Shown: one piece after another, positions 42,841-54,359 of the stretch
How the letters are laid out: each line of letters starts with the position of its first letter
Numbering within the stretch: the first letter of the stretch is position 1
Notes under the pieces: generated by a model
The model's database searches: none
Told to the model about the DNA's origin: nothing
Seen by the model: the letters and a program-made list of their open reading frames with translations, nothing else
Made by a program: the position numbers and the translations under genes
Assembly (NCBI RefSeq): GCF_000372645.1
Contig: NZ_APMP01000019.1
Span: 1 to 64,000 of the forward strand
DNA length: 64,000 nt
Reading direction: 5' to 3'
From: Caulobacter vibrioides OR37
GTDB lineage: Bacteria > Pseudomonadota > Alphaproteobacteria > Caulobacterales > Caulobacteraceae

Positions 42841-43490
42841 TTGTGGGACACCTTTCGCACCACCGCGTCGCCAATCATCTGCAGCGCCTGGACCAGCACC
42901 AGCATCAGCACGACGGTGACGACCATCACGTCGGTCTGGAAACGCTGATAGCCGAAACGGATAGCCAGGTCGCCCAGCCCCCCCGCCCCGACCACGCCGG
43001 CCATGGCCGTGTAGGAGACCAGGGCCACCGCCGTCACCGTGCCGGCGGCGACCAGCCCCGGCAGCGCCTCGGGCAGCAGCGCGTTCAGCACGACCTGGCG
43101 ACGCTTGGCGCCCATGGCGAAGCTGGCCTCGATCACGCCCTTGTCGACCTCGCGCAGGGCCGTCTCGACAAGGCGGGCGAAGAACGGCGCCGCGCCGACG
43201 ACCAGAGGCGGAATGGCGCCGGCCACGCCCAGCGAGGTGCCGACCAGCGCCACGGTCAGCGGGATCATCACGATCAGCAGGATCACGAACGGCACCGAGC
43301 GCAGCACATTGACCAGCAACGACAGCGCGCCATTGGCCAGCCGGTTCTCCAGCATCTGTCCTCGGCCGGTCAGGAACAGGATGACGCCCAGCGGCAGGCC
43401 CAGGACGATGGTCAGGACCAGCGAACCGCCCAGCATGGCCAGGGTGTCCAGCGTGGCCTGGCCGATCTCGCTCCAGTCGATGTGTTCCAT
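42837..43490 (-). CDS. metI: Methionine ABC importer permease MetI
   Basis: A 217-residue inner-membrane protein with five segments and the EAA-type coupling loop (KGVIEASFAMGAKRRQVV). Motifs RSVPFVILLIVMIP and YTAMAGVVGAGGLGDLAI are hallmarks of MetI. The start overlaps the metN stop by one base (TGATG) and the stop overlaps the small acidic protein gene by 4 bases. Confidence 0.95.
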   Translation of the reverse strand: MEHIDWSEIGQATLDTLAMLGGSLVLTIVLGLPLGVILFLTGRGQMLENRLANGALSLLVNVLRSVPFVILLIVMIPLTVALVGTSLGVAGAIPPLVVGAAPFFARLVETALREVDKGVIEASFAMGAKRRQVVLNALLPEALPGLVAAGTVTAVALVSYTAMAGVVGAGGLGDLAIRFGYQRFQTDVMVVTVVLMLVLVQALQMIGDAVVRKVSHK

Positions 43491-44488
43491 CACGCGCCCT
43501 CCCCGCTCGACAGGTCGTCGACGCGCACGCCGGCCGCCTGGAACCGCGCGATCGCCGCGCCAACGTCGCCGCCGGTCAGGGCCAGGGTCAGCTGGCCATA
43601 GGGCGTCTCGCGAAGCCGGTGGATTCGGCCGCCCAGGATCGAATAGTCGACGCCGGTGGCGCGGGCGACCTCGCCCAGCACCGGCTTGTAGGTCGCCTCG
43701 CCCTTGAAGGTCAGGCGCACCAGGCGACCGCCAACGCCCGGCGCCGCGGCGGCCTCGCCATCGGCTTCGCGCACAAAGCGCGCGGCGGTGTCGCTGGCCG
43801 GATGCAGGAAGACCCGCTCGACCGGCCCGGTCTCGACGACGCGCCCGGCCTCCAGCACCGCGACGCGGTCGCAGACGCGGCGGACCACGTCCATCTCGTG
43901 GGTGATCAGCACGATGGTCAGGCCCAGTTCGCGGTTCAGGCCCGAGATCAGGTCCAGGATCTGCTCGGTCGTCTCGGGATCGAGCGCGCTGGTGGCCTCG
44001 TCGCACAGCAGGACCTTGGGATGGGTGGCCAGGGCGCGGGCGATGCCGACGCGCTGCTTCTGACCGCCCGACAGCTGGGCCGGATACTTGTCGGCGTGAG
44101 CCGTGAGCCCGACCCGATCCAGCAGCTCGGCCGTGCGGGCCTTGACCTCGGCGGCGGGACGACCGGCCAGCTTCAGCGGGAAGGCGACATTCTGGGCCAC
44201 CGTCTTGCCCGACAACAGGTTGAAGTGCTGGAAGATCATGCCGACCCGTCGGCGCAGGGCGCGCAGCCCTTCGACGCCCAGGGCCGCCACGTCGTCGCCG
44301 TCGACGATGACCTTGCCGCCGGTCGGCGTCTCCAGGCCGTTGATCAGGCGGATCAGGGTCGACTTGCCCGCCCCCGACGCGCCGATGACTCCGAACACCT
44401 CGCCGGCGGCGACGGAGAGAGAGACGTCGCTGAGCGCGGCGTGACCGCCGGCGGCGTAGGTTTTCGAGGCGTCCTGGAAGGTGATCAC
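43490..44488 (-). CDS. metN: Methionine ABC importer ATPase MetN
   Basis: A 332-residue ATPase. Walker [10 protein letters not shown] at 36-44, Q-loop MIFQHFNLL, signature [12 protein letters not shown], Walker [13 protein letters not shown], and the switch ITHEMDVV. The C-terminal ~90 residues form the NIL/C2 domain that in MetN binds methionine and shuts off transport. It is first in the operon, 93 bases downstream of the hybrid kinase gene. Confidence 0.95.
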   Translation of the reverse strand: MITFQDASKTYAAGGHAALSDVSLSVAAGEVFGVIGASGAGKSTLIRLINGLETPTGGKVIVDGDDVAALGVEGLRALRRRVGMIFQHFNLLSGKTVAQNVAFPLKLAGRPAAEVKARTAELLDRVGLTAHADKYPAQLSGGQKQRVGIARALATHPKVLLCDEATSALDPETTEQILDLISGLNRELGLTIVLITHEMDVVRRVCDRVAVLEAGRVVETGPVERVFLHPASDTAARFVREADGEAAAAPGVGGRLVRLTFKGEATYKPVLGEVARATGVDYSILGGRIHRLRETPYGQLTLALTGGDVGAAIARFQAAGVRVDDLSSGEGA

Positions 44489-44581
44489 GCGGCCAAGTCC
44501 AACAGGGTTTCGAGCGACCCAAGGCCGCGAGCCGCCCGATTTAGGCGCTTGGTCGACAAAGGTGAAGGGAAACCGCCTCGG

Positions 44582-46669
<2,088 letters not shown>

Positions 46670-46773
46670 ACTTGTGTCTCCCGGTCGCCGACCTTGCCAT
46701 CAGCGGCGAAGGCGGGCGATCCGGCCGAACAACACCAAGCCGACGAAACCGCGCGGCATATTGGCGCGGCGAT

Positions 46774-46803
46774 GACCCCGGGGCGCGCTCGCTTCCCGGG
46801 GTC
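46774..46803. terminator. Hairpin after the S9 peptidase gene
   Basis: GACCCCGGG (46774-46782) and CCCGGGGTC (46795-46803) form a perfect 9-bp stem, 18 bases after the peptidase stop on the minus strand. No clear T-run, so it is a probable terminator only. Confidence 0.6.
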
Positions 46804-46820
46804 CCTCCACGCAGGGCGCC

Positions 46821-49277
46821 TTACTTGGCGTCGCGTTTCGGCGCGTTCTTCACGTACTTGTCCATCCACTGGGTCATTTCCCACAGCGTATGCTTGGTCG
46901 ATTCCAGCGCCCGATAGCCGTGCGGCTCGTTGGGCAGAGTCACATAGCGGACCGTCGCGCCGGCGCCTTTCAGGGCGGCGTAGAAGCGCTCGCTCTGGAT
47001 GGGGAAGGTGCCCTGGTTATCGTCCGCCTCGCCATGGATCAGCAGGATCGGGTCCTTGATGTTCGGGGCGTAGGTGAACGGGCTCATCTTCGTGTAGGTG
47101 TCGGTCGCTTCCCAGTAGGTGCGCTGCTCGGCCTGGAAGCCGAAGGGCGTCAGGGTGCGGTTATAGGCACCCGAGCGGGCGATGCCGGCGCGGAAGAGCC
47201 GCGTATGGGCCAGGAGGTTGGCGGTCATGAACGCGCCGTAGCTGTGGCCGCCGACCGCGATCCGGTCGCGGTCGGCCACGCCCAGCGCCACCACCGCGTC
47301 GACCGCCGCCTGGGCGTCGGCGACCAGCTGCTCGACATAGGTGTCGTTCGGCTCGGCGCCATTCCGCCCGATGATCGGGAACGCCGGATTGTCCAGCACC
47401 GCGTAGCCCTGGGTCAGCAGGAAAAGATGGCTGATGCCCGCCGGTCGGGTGAAACGGTTGCCCTCGTCCACCGTCTGGCCGGCGACGGCGGCGTCGGTGA
47501 ACTCGGCGGGATACGCCCACATCAACAGCGGCAGCGGGCCGTCCTTGGCCTTGTCGTAGCCGGCCGGAAGATAGAGCACGCCCGATAGCTTCACGCCGTC
47601 GGCGCGCTGATAGGTGATGGTCTGCTTGGTCACGCCCGCGAACTGCGGCGCGCGGTCCGGGAAGGCGGTCAGCGCGCGAGCCTTGGCGCCGGCGGCCAGG
47701 GCGTGGACGTAGTAGTTGGGCGGATCCTTGGCGCTCTCGCGGCGCGTGATCACGCTCTTGCCGGCCTCGTCGGCCAGGGCGATGGGCTGCTCGTAATAGG
47801 CGGCGCCCGATTGCCAGAGCCTGCTCACCTTGCCATCGGCCAGAGCCATGCGGCCGATGAACGGGAACTCGCCCTTGGCCGAGGCGCCGTCGCCGTACAC
47901 GAAGACCGCCTTGCCGTCGGGGGTGAAGTGAAGGAGGGCCTGGCCCCGCGCGTCGCGACGGACCAGGGCCTCGCCCGGATCATTGTAGCGATCCTGATAG
48001 TTGCGCTCGAGCAGCAGGCGGCCGGTTCCGGGCTTGGCGGGATCGATGGCGATGCGCTTTTCCATGCGCGTCTGCCACCAGCGACTCTGCACCAGGGCGA
48101 AGTCCGGACGGCCCCAGGTGACGCCGCGATAGCGTTGGTCCAGGTCGATCAACTTGGTCGGGCCGGCCGAGAACGGCGCGGCCAGGGTGTAGACGCTGTC
48201 ATGGATGGCGACCTTCTTGCGCGGCTCGCCGCCGTCCTGGGCCTCGGCCCAGACCAGGGTCGCCGGGGCGTCGCCGCGCCAGTTGACGGACCTCGGGCCG
48301 GTCGGGACCGCATCGAAGGCCGCGGGCAGGTTGTCGCCCAGGGGACGGTCGGCCACCATTTTCACTGGCGCGCCGTCGAGGGTCGTGACCACGATCTCGG
48401 TCGGGAACAGATTGGCCGGCACAAGATAGCTGTAGGGCCGCTTGAGCCGGTTGATCAGCAGGTATTGGCCGTCGGGCGAGATCGACACGCCCGAGATGAT
48501 CCCAGGCTTGCCGACGGCGCTGGTCTTGCCGTCCAGCGACACCCGCGTCAGCTGCGAGGTGAAGTAGTAGTCGAATAAGGCCTCGTCATGGGCGTTGGCG
48601 AGCAGATCCTGATAGGTGCGGATCGCCGCGGCGCGGCCCTTGGACTCCTGGATCGTGGGTCCGGTCGGCGTCGCGGCGGCGGCCGGCGGGGCGCCGCGCC
48701 CGTCGACGATGGTCTGGACCATCAGGCCCGACCCGTCCGGCAGCCAGTCGAAGCCGGCGCCGAAGGTGGCGTTGACCACGGGGTCGGTGACCTTGCGGGC
48801 CGTGGCGGTCTTCACATCGGCGACCCACAGCTCCAGGCCCGTCTTGGCGTCCATGACGAAGGCCAGCTTGCCGCCGTCCGGCGACCAGCTGGGTCCGAAG
48901 AAGCGCGCGCCGGCCGGCAGGCTCACGGGGCGCGACTTGCCGGTGGCGACGTCCTCGAACGACAGAGCGTTCAGCCAGTTGGCGCGCGCCTCGATCGGCC
49001 CGTTGTTGCGCGGATTGATACGGTAGCCCGCCAGCCGCAGGATCGGCTCGGAGACCGCGGCGATCGAGGGCAGGTTCTCGCGGCCGAGCTGAGCCAGCAC
49101 CTTGCGGTCGGGGCTTAGCGTGACGCCGGGCGTCGGGGCCGAGTCGAGGATCTGGGCGATCGGGGCTGGCGGCGTCTGATAGCCGTCGGCGGCGAACGCC
49201 AAGCTGGTCGAAAAGGCGGCGAGGGCCACCGAAGTCGCCAGCGCCAGCGCGCGACGACGGCAGGAAGACTGGAACAT
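46821..49277 (-). CDS. S9-family serine peptidase (acylaminoacyl/glutamyl type)
   Basis: An 818-residue exported peptidase. Signal peptide ends at LAFAAD (about 29). The central part is a beta-propeller (SWSPDGGKLAF repeats) and the C-terminal domain an alpha/beta-hydrolase with Ser679 (GGHSYGAFM), Asp at 752/753 (HGEADDNQG) and His786 (NEPHGY). This pattern fits S9D, near plant glutamyl endopeptidase. Acts on periplasmic peptides. ATG 49277 has AAGGGG upstream; a longer frame from 49334 lacks a signal start. Confidence 0.92.
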   Translation of the reverse strand: MFQSSCRRRALALATSVALAAFSTSLAFAADGYQTPPAPIAQILDSAPTPGVTLSPDRKVLAQLGRENLPSIAAVSEPILRLAGYRINPRNNGPIEARANWLNALSFEDVATGKSRPVSLPAGARFFGPSWSPDGGKLAFVMDAKTGLELWVADVKTATARKVTDPVVNATFGAGFDWLPDGSGLMVQTIVDGRGAPPAAAATPTGPTIQESKGRAAAIRTYQDLLANAHDEALFDYYFTSQLTRVSLDGKTSAVGKPGIISGVSISPDGQYLLINRLKRPYSYLVPANLFPTEIVVTTLDGAPVKMVADRPLGDNLPAAFDAVPTGPRSVNWRGDAPATLVWAEAQDGGEPRKKVAIHDSVYTLAAPFSAGPTKLIDLDQRYRGVTWGRPDFALVQSRWWQTRMEKRIAIDPAKPGTGRLLLERNYQDRYNDPGEALVRRDARGQALLHFTPDGKAVFVYGDGASAKGEFPFIGRMALADGKVSRLWQSGAAYYEQPIALADEAGKSVITRRESAKDPPNYYVHALAAGAKARALTAFPDRAPQFAGVTKQTITYQRADGVKLSGVLYLPAGYDKAKDGPLPLLMWAYPAEFTDAAVAGQTVDEGNRFTRPAGISHLFLLTQGYAVLDNPAFPIIGRNGAEPNDTYVEQLVADAQAAVDAVVALGVADRDRIAVGGHSYGAFMTANLLAHTRLFRAGIARSGAYNRTLTPFGFQAEQRTYWEATDTYTKMSPFTYAPNIKDPILLIHGEADDNQGTFPIQSERFYAALKGAGATVRYVTLPNEPHGYRALESTKHTLWEMTQWMDKYVKNAPKRDAK

Positions 49278-49382
49278 GATACGCGAACCCCTTGCTTGCC
49301 CCACGCCGCCCTCTCGCCGGCGACGCTCAATCATGGCGAAATTAAGCCCATCCCGTCCGCCAAGGAAACCGGAACGGTAGCC

Positions 49383-50660
49383 CTACGGCTGACGCACCAC
49401 CTGGCCGCCCTTCATCACGAACACCGGGTGCTCCAGCAGGGTGACGTCGGCCAGCGGATCGCCGCCGACCGCGATGATGTCGCCATAAAGGCCGACGGCC
49501 ACCTGGCCGACATCCTTGGGACGGCCCAGAGCCTCGGCGGCGGTGATGGTCGCCGACTGAATCGCTTGCAGCGGCGTGGCGCCATAGCGGACCATGACGG
49601 CGAACTGCTTGGCGTTGTCGCCGTGCGGATAGACGCCCGCGTCGGTGCCGAAGACCATCTTGACCCCGGCCTTGAGCGCCTTCTTGAAGTTCTGGCGCTG
49701 GATCTCGCCGATGTCGCGGTCCTTGCGCAGGTTGTCCTCCAGCACGCCGTTCTTCTTGCCTTCGGCCTGGGTGTAGTCGGTGTTGTAGATATCCATCGAG
49801 AAGTAGGTCCCGTGCTGGATCGCCAGCTTGATGCCCTCGTCGTCGACGAGGCTGGCGTGCTCGATGGTGTCGATGCCAGCGCGGATGGCGTCCTTGATGC
49901 CGGCCGCCCCGTGGGCGTGGGCGGCGACGCGCAGGCCGGCCATGTGGGCTTCGTCGGCGACGGCCTTCATCTCGTCCAAGGTCAGCTGCTGCTGGCCCGG
50001 CTCGTCGCCGTGCGAGAACACCCCGCCCGTCGCGCAGATCTTGATCACCTGGGCGCCGTACTTCTTCAGCGTGCGCACGGCCTTCCGCGCCTCGTCGGGG
50101 CTGTCGATGTTGTACGGGCCCTTCTGGTCCATCGAGGGCGGGAAGAAGGTCGAGTCGCAGTGCCCGCCGGTCGCGCCGATCGCGTAGGTGGCGGTGACGA
50201 TGCGCGGACCCACCACATAGCCCGCGTCGATCGCCTCGCGCAGGCCCACGTCGTCGAAGGCGTCCGAGCCGACGTTGCGGATGGTGGTGAAGCCGGCGTT
50301 CAGCGTCTTCTTGGCGTTGGCGGTCTGGACCACGCTCCAGAACCGGTCGCTGTACTGCAGGCTGTTGTAGCCGCCGATCTCGGCCAGGGCCGAGATGTGG
50401 GTGTGCATGTCGATCAGCCCTGGCAACAGCGTCGCGCCGGGCAGATCCACGACCTTCGCGCCCGCCGGAACGGCGTCGCCCTTCTTGCCGATGCTGGTGA
50501 TGCGGCCATCGGTGACGATCACCAGCGGGTTGTCGACATACTTGCCGCTGGCCACGTCCAGCAGGCGCGATGCGCTGACGGCCTCGACCTGGGCGGCGCT
50601 GGCCGCCGAGCCCAGAGCCAGACCCAAAACGAGCGCGCTGGCCACGATCCCCTTACGCAT
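49383..50660 (-). CDS. Metal-dependent amidohydrolase (Xaa-Arg/Lys dipeptidase-like)
   Basis: A 425-residue exported member of the amidohydrolase superfamily. Signal peptide ends near AASAAQ. Binuclear metal ligands: His86 and His88 (DMHTH), carbamylated Lys207 (VIKICATGG), His248/250 (AAHAHG), His268 (TIEHAS) and Asp340 (FGTDAG). It resembles the enzymes once annotated as prolidases; a C. crescentus relative (Cc2672) was shown to cleave dipeptides ending in Arg or Lys, which I recall from the literature. It sits beside another exported peptidase, suggesting a peptide-scavenging pair. Confidence 0.9.
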   Translation of the reverse strand: MRKGIVASALVLGLALGSAASAAQVEAVSASRLLDVASGKYVDNPLVIVTDGRITSIGKKGDAVPAGAKVVDLPGATLLPGLIDMHTHISALAEIGGYNSLQYSDRFWSVVQTANAKKTLNAGFTTIRNVGSDAFDDVGLREAIDAGYVVGPRIVTATYAIGATGGHCDSTFFPPSMDQKGPYNIDSPDEARKAVRTLKKYGAQVIKICATGGVFSHGDEPGQQQLTLDEMKAVADEAHMAGLRVAAHAHGAAGIKDAIRAGIDTIEHASLVDDEGIKLAIQHGTYFSMDIYNTDYTQAEGKKNGVLEDNLRKDRDIGEIQRQNFKKALKAGVKMVFGTDAGVYPHGDNAKQFAVMVRYGATPLQAIQSATITAAEALGRPKDVGQVAVGLYGDIIAVGGDPLADVTLLEHPVFVMKGGQVVRQP

Positions 50661-50723
50661 GGTGTTCCGTCCCCATCCTATTGAGCACGGCGACGCTATC
50701 ACGCGGTCGGGGAACGTCGAGGT

Positions 50724-51014
50724 CTATTGCGGGACCAGGCTGGAGCCGCCTTGCATCGTCTGCTGCGCGCGCTGGACGTTGCTGCGTTCGGCCTTGCGCT
50801 GCTCGGCCGTGGTGCAGACCTTCACCGGGAAGTGGCTGCCGGTCGGGGTCTCCCGATGGCAGATGATCCCATCGTCCTTCTTCTTCTCGACGGCGACGGG
50901 CTTGGGCTGGACAGCCGTCGCGTCGGTGGCCGTCGACGCCGGCGAGGCGCTTTGCGCGTGGACTGGCGCTGTCAGAATCAGGGACAGCACGGCGGCGGAT
51001 GCGAACAGACGCAT
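50724..51014 (-). CDS. Small exported protein with a Cys pair
   Basis: A 96-residue protein with a signal peptide ending in APVHAQ (about 21) and a charged, Lys-rich middle. The C-terminal motif ICHRETPTGSHFPVKVC places two cysteines about 15 residues apart, followed by a helical, Arg/Gln-rich tail. This arrangement is common in small periplasmic proteins of Caulobacterales and sphingomonads, of unknown function. It lies 63 bases upstream of the amidohydrolase on the same strand. Confidence 0.82.
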   Translation of the reverse strand: MRLFASAAVLSLILTAPVHAQSASPASTATDATAVQPKPVAVEKKKDDGIICHRETPTGSHFPVKVCTTAEQRKAERSNVQRAQQTMQGGSSLVPQ

Positions 51015-51142
51015 GACGACCTCGAGTTGGAACGGAGGCGCGATAGGGCGGACTTGGCTTTAGAGGGTCAAGTTAAGATGTCTTCACCCGCGATGAAGTC
51101 GGGCATCGAGCCGCCGCCCCGTCGCCGTCGCGCCGGGAGGGC

Positions 51143-51943
51143 TCAGGCCGGATTGAGTTGCATCCGGACGAAGCGGCGACGCTCGCGCTCCGCCTGTCCG
51201 GTCCCATCGGCGGATGAGACGTGGTTGTCGATCAGCGGATCGGGCGCGGCCAGCCGCGCCAGGGCCAGGGGCTCGCTCAGCGTGATCTGCACGCCGTCGA
51301 TTTCCACGCCATAGGGAACGAGGCTGGCCAGGGCGCGTGAAAGGTTCTCGGGCGTCATGCCCAAAAGCGACGCCAGACGCCGCTTGCGACAGGGCAACCG
51401 CAGCGTCGGCCCGCCGCCCTGGCGCTGCTGCTGGGTCAGCAGGTAACTGGCCAGACGTTCCTGCGCCCCGCGCAGCCTGTGGTTCTTGAAGGTTCGGACC
51501 AGGCCGCTGAAGCAGCCGGCAAGCTCCTCCGCCACCGCGCGCCCGAACCCCGCGTCGCGGCCCAGCGCCTGGCGGACGGCCTGACCCGGGATCGCCAGCA
51601 CCGCGCTGGAACTCAGCGCCCGCGCGGTCACCAGGTTCGGCCCGCCCAGGACCGCCGACGCCAACATCAGGGTCGCGGGCGGTTGCAGCAGGGCAAGATC
51701 GGCCTCGCGTCCGTTCCACGCGCCCTCCAGCAAGATGGCGCCCTCCAGCAGAAGGTACAGCTGGTCGTCGCTCTCGCCCTGCGCCGCCAAGAGTCCGCCG
51801 GGTTCGAGATGGGCGATGGCGGCCTCGCGGGTCAGAAGCGCGAAGGTTTCGGCCGAAGCGCCGTCCAACAGAGGCAGTCGCCGGATGCGGGGCAGATCGA
51901 TTTCGGTGCGGGTCATGGGCGGCCTGCTGACGATGACCGCCAT
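51143..51943 (-). CDS. Crp/Fnr-family transcriptional regulator
   Basis: A 266-residue regulator: cyclic-nucleotide-binding-like barrel (about 28-125), dimer helix, and a C-terminal helix-turn-helix (RLASLLGMTPENLSRALASL). The N-terminal cysteine cluster of FNR is absent, so it does not sense oxygen through that route; FixK-like regulation is more likely. Starts at 51943 or 51916 (ATG) are both possible. It follows ccoS by 77 bases on the same strand, and an FNR/FixK-type box lies in that gap. A role in controlling the oxidase operon is inferred from place. Confidence 0.88.
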   Translation of the reverse strand: MAVIVSRPPMTRTEIDLPRIRRLPLLDGASAETFALLTREAAIAHLEPGGLLAAQGESDDQLYLLLEGAILLEGAWNGREADLALLQPPATLMLASAVLGGPNLVTARALSSSAVLAIPGQAVRQALGRDAGFGRAVAEELAGCFSGLVRTFKNHRLRGAQERLASYLLTQQQRQGGGPTLRLPCRKRRLASLLGMTPENLSRALASLVPYGVEIDGVQITLSEPLALARLAAPDPLIDNHVSSADGTGQAERERRRFVRMQLNPA

Positions 51944-51970
51944 GCTTGTGTCCGTTCGCGGGCCAAGGCC

Positions 51971-51984
51971 TTGACTCTGGTCAA
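51971..51984. promoter_or_regulatory. FNR/FixK-type box upstream of the Crp/Fnr gene
   Basis: TTGACTCTGGTCAA is a palindrome TTGAC-N4-GTCAA, matching the FNR/FixK site pattern. It lies 28 bases before the Crp/Fnr start at 51943 (55 before 51916), close enough to overlap the promoter, so it may serve feedback control. Confidence 0.7.
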
Positions 51985-52020
51985 TCCGATCGAAGGTTTC
52001 CGCGGGCGCCGATCGCGCTC

Positions 52021-52191
52021 TCAGCGCTCGGGATCGGCCGGTGGCTTGTCGTCCAGATGGTCGTAAAGGATGCGGGCGGCATCGCCCTCGGGGTCGTCGT
52101 ACTGGCCCGCGTTCATCGTCCAGAGAAACGCGGCCAGGCCCAGCGCGCCCAGACCGATCGAGGCCGGCGCCAGGATGAGAATGATGTTCAT
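52021..52191 (-). CDS. ccoS: cbb3 oxidase maturation protein CcoS
   Basis: A 56-residue protein with one N-terminal membrane segment (about 3-25) and the CcoS/FixS signature FLWTMNAGQYDDPEGDAARIL. CcoS is needed for haem and copper insertion into the cbb3 oxidase. The start overlaps the ccoI stop (ATGA). Confidence 0.93.
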   Translation of the reverse strand: MNIILILAPASIGLGALGLAAFLWTMNAGQYDDPEGDAARILYDHLDDKPPADPER

Positions 52192-54359
52192 GCCCGTCTC
52201 CCCAGACGCGGACGCGCCGCGTTCAGCAACACCGCGATCGACGACCCCGACATGGCCAGGGCCGCGACGAACGGATTGACCAGCCCCAGCACCGCCGCCG
52301 GAATGGCGACCAGGTTGTAAAGGCCCGAGAAGCCGAAATTCTCCAGCGCGCGACGCCGAGATTCCCGCGCCGTCTCGACGGCCTCGACGACCGCGCCCAG
52401 GCCTTCTCCGGTGAAGACCAGATCGGCGGCCGTCTGCGCCGCGTCCACCGCCGCGCCGGGCGCCATGGACACATGCGCCTTGGCCAGGGCGGCGGCGTCG
52501 TTGAGCCCGTCCCCCACCATCAGCACCTTGCGGCCCTCGCTCTTGAGACGGTCGACGATCTCGGCCTTCTCGAACGGCGTCAGACCGGCGCGCCAGTCGC
52601 TGACGCCGAGCGCGCCAGCCACGTCGCCGACGGGTCCGGCCAAGTCGCCGGACAGGACTTCGACCGACATCCCGAGCCGACGCAGGCGCGCGATCGTTTC
52701 GGCGGCGTCGGCGCGAGGGCGGTCCTCGAAGACGAAGCGGATCTTCAGGTCGCCCTCGAAGCCGAACCACAGTTCGGTCTCCCGCGCGTCGCCGCCGCGG
52801 ACGCCGACGAACGCCGCGCGGCCCAGGCGCGCCCGACGCCCGTCGATGACGCCCTCGACGCCCTGGCCGGCGGTCTCCACGCAGTCGACGGCCACCGGTC
52901 CCGCCCCCGCCGCCGCGCTCAAGGCGCGGGCCAGCGGATGGCGCGAGGCGCGCGCCAGCGGGGCGGCCAAGGCGACGAGTTGGTCGGGCGCGCCGATCAG
53001 GGCGGGCTTTCCCTCGGTCAGCACCCCCGTCTTGTCGAAGACCACGTGGTCGGCCTCGGCCAGGCGCTCCAGCGCCGCGCCGGACTTGACCAGCACGCCC
53101 TTGCGGAAAAGGCGGCTGCTGGCGGCGATCTGAACGGCCGGCACGGCCAGGCCCAGGGCGCAGGGGCAGGTGACGATCAGCACGGCGGCCGCGCGCAGCA
53201 GCGCCTCGCGGACGCCCAGGCCCAGGACCCAGCCGCCGACGAAGGTCAAGGCGGCGGCCGTGTGGACGACGGGCACATAGAGCGCCGCCGCCTTGTCGGC
53301 CAGGCGCACATAGGACGAGCGAGCCTGGGCGCCGGCCTCCATCAGGCGGGCGATCGCGGCCAGGGTCGAGTCCTCGCTGCGCGCCGTGGCGGCCATCACC
53401 AGACGGCCCGACAGGTTCAGCGCGCCCGCGTGAAGACGCGCGCCCTCGGCGACCGGGACCAGGGCGGTCTCGCCGGAGATCAGGGCGTTGTCCAGTTCGG
53501 AGCGGCCGGCCTCGACCACCCCGTCGACCGGAACGCGTTCGCCGGGCGCGACCACCAGGCGGTCGCCGACCTTGACCTCGGCCACGGGAACGCCCTGTTC
53601 GACGCCGTCGACCAGGCGCAGCGCCACCGGCGCCTGCAGCGCCAGCAGATCGCGCGCGGCCGAGCGGGCGCTGGCCCGAAGCCGGTGGTCCAGATAGCGA
53701 CCGATCAGCAGCAGGAACAGCAGGGTCACCGCCGCATCGAAATAGGCGTGCTTGCCGCCCAGCATGGTCTCGGAGTAGCTGACGATCAGCGTGAGGATGA
53801 CGCCGATCGAGATGGGCACATCCATGTTCGCCTTGCCGCGCTTCAGCGACGCCCAGGCCGAACGGAAGAACGGCCGGCCGGCGAACAGCGCGCACGGCGT
53901 CGCGACGATGGCGGCCATCCAGTACATCAGCGTCAGCGTCGAGGCGTTCAGCTCCTGGCCAAACAGCCCGGCCCACGCCGGCACCGTGAACATCATGACG
54001 TTGCCGGCCCCGAAGCCGGCGACCCCCAGGGCGATCGCCAGCTCCTTGCCTTCGCGATCCTGGGCCGCGCCGGCCTCGGCCGGATCGAACAGGCAGGCGC
54101 GATAGCCCAGCCCCTCGACAGTCTCGACCACGCGCTCGGGATCGGCCTTGCCCGGCTCCAGGTCCACGGCCAGCTTGCCCGTGGTCAGGTTCAGGCGCGC
54201 GGCGCTGACGCCTGGCATGGCGCGCACCGCCTTCTCGATCTTGCCGATGCAGCCGGCGCAGCGCGCGCCGGTGACCAGCAGCTCCAGCCGGCCGCGTCCC
54301 GCGTCGTCGCGCTGGACGAAGGCCTCGAGATCGCGATGCAGCGCCAGGCCCTGGCTCAT
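52188..54359 (-). CDS. ccoI: Copper-exporting P-type ATPase for oxidase assembly, CcoI
   Basis: A 723-residue P1B-type ATPase (FixI/CopA2 group). N-terminal metal site Cys34/Cys37 (RCAGC), eight membrane segments, the transport motif CPC at 398-400, phospho-acceptor Asp442 (DKTG), SGET at 295-298, and GDGLNDAAAL. It exports Cu(I) to the periplasm for delivery to CcoN. Coupled to ccoH upstream and ccoS downstream by 4-base overlaps. Confidence 0.95.
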   Translation of the reverse strand: MSQGLALHRDLEAFVQRDDAGRGRLELLVTGARCAGCIGKIEKAVRAMPGVSAARLNLTTGKLAVDLEPGKADPERVVETVEGLGYRACLFDPAEAGAAQDREGKELAIALGVAGFGAGNVMMFTVPAWAGLFGQELNASTLTLMYWMAAIVATPCALFAGRPFFRSAWASLKRGKANMDVPISIGVILTLIVSYSETMLGGKHAYFDAAVTLLFLLLIGRYLDHRLRASARSAARDLLALQAPVALRLVDGVEQGVPVAEVKVGDRLVVAPGERVPVDGVVEAGRSELDNALISGETALVPVAEGARLHAGALNLSGRLVMAATARSEDSTLAAIARLMEAGAQARSSYVRLADKAAALYVPVVHTAAALTFVGGWVLGLGVREALLRAAAVLIVTCPCALGLAVPAVQIAASSRLFRKGVLVKSGAALERLAEADHVVFDKTGVLTEGKPALIGAPDQLVALAAPLARASRHPLARALSAAAGAGPVAVDCVETAGQGVEGVIDGRRARLGRAAFVGVRGGDARETELWFGFEGDLKIRFVFEDRPRADAAETIARLRRLGMSVEVLSGDLAGPVGDVAGALGVSDWRAGLTPFEKAEIVDRLKSEGRKVLMVGDGLNDAAALAKAHVSMAPGAAVDAAQTAADLVFTGEGLGAVVEAVETARESRRRALENFGFSGLYNLVAIPAAVLGLVNPFVAALAMSGSSIAVLLNAARPRLGRRA

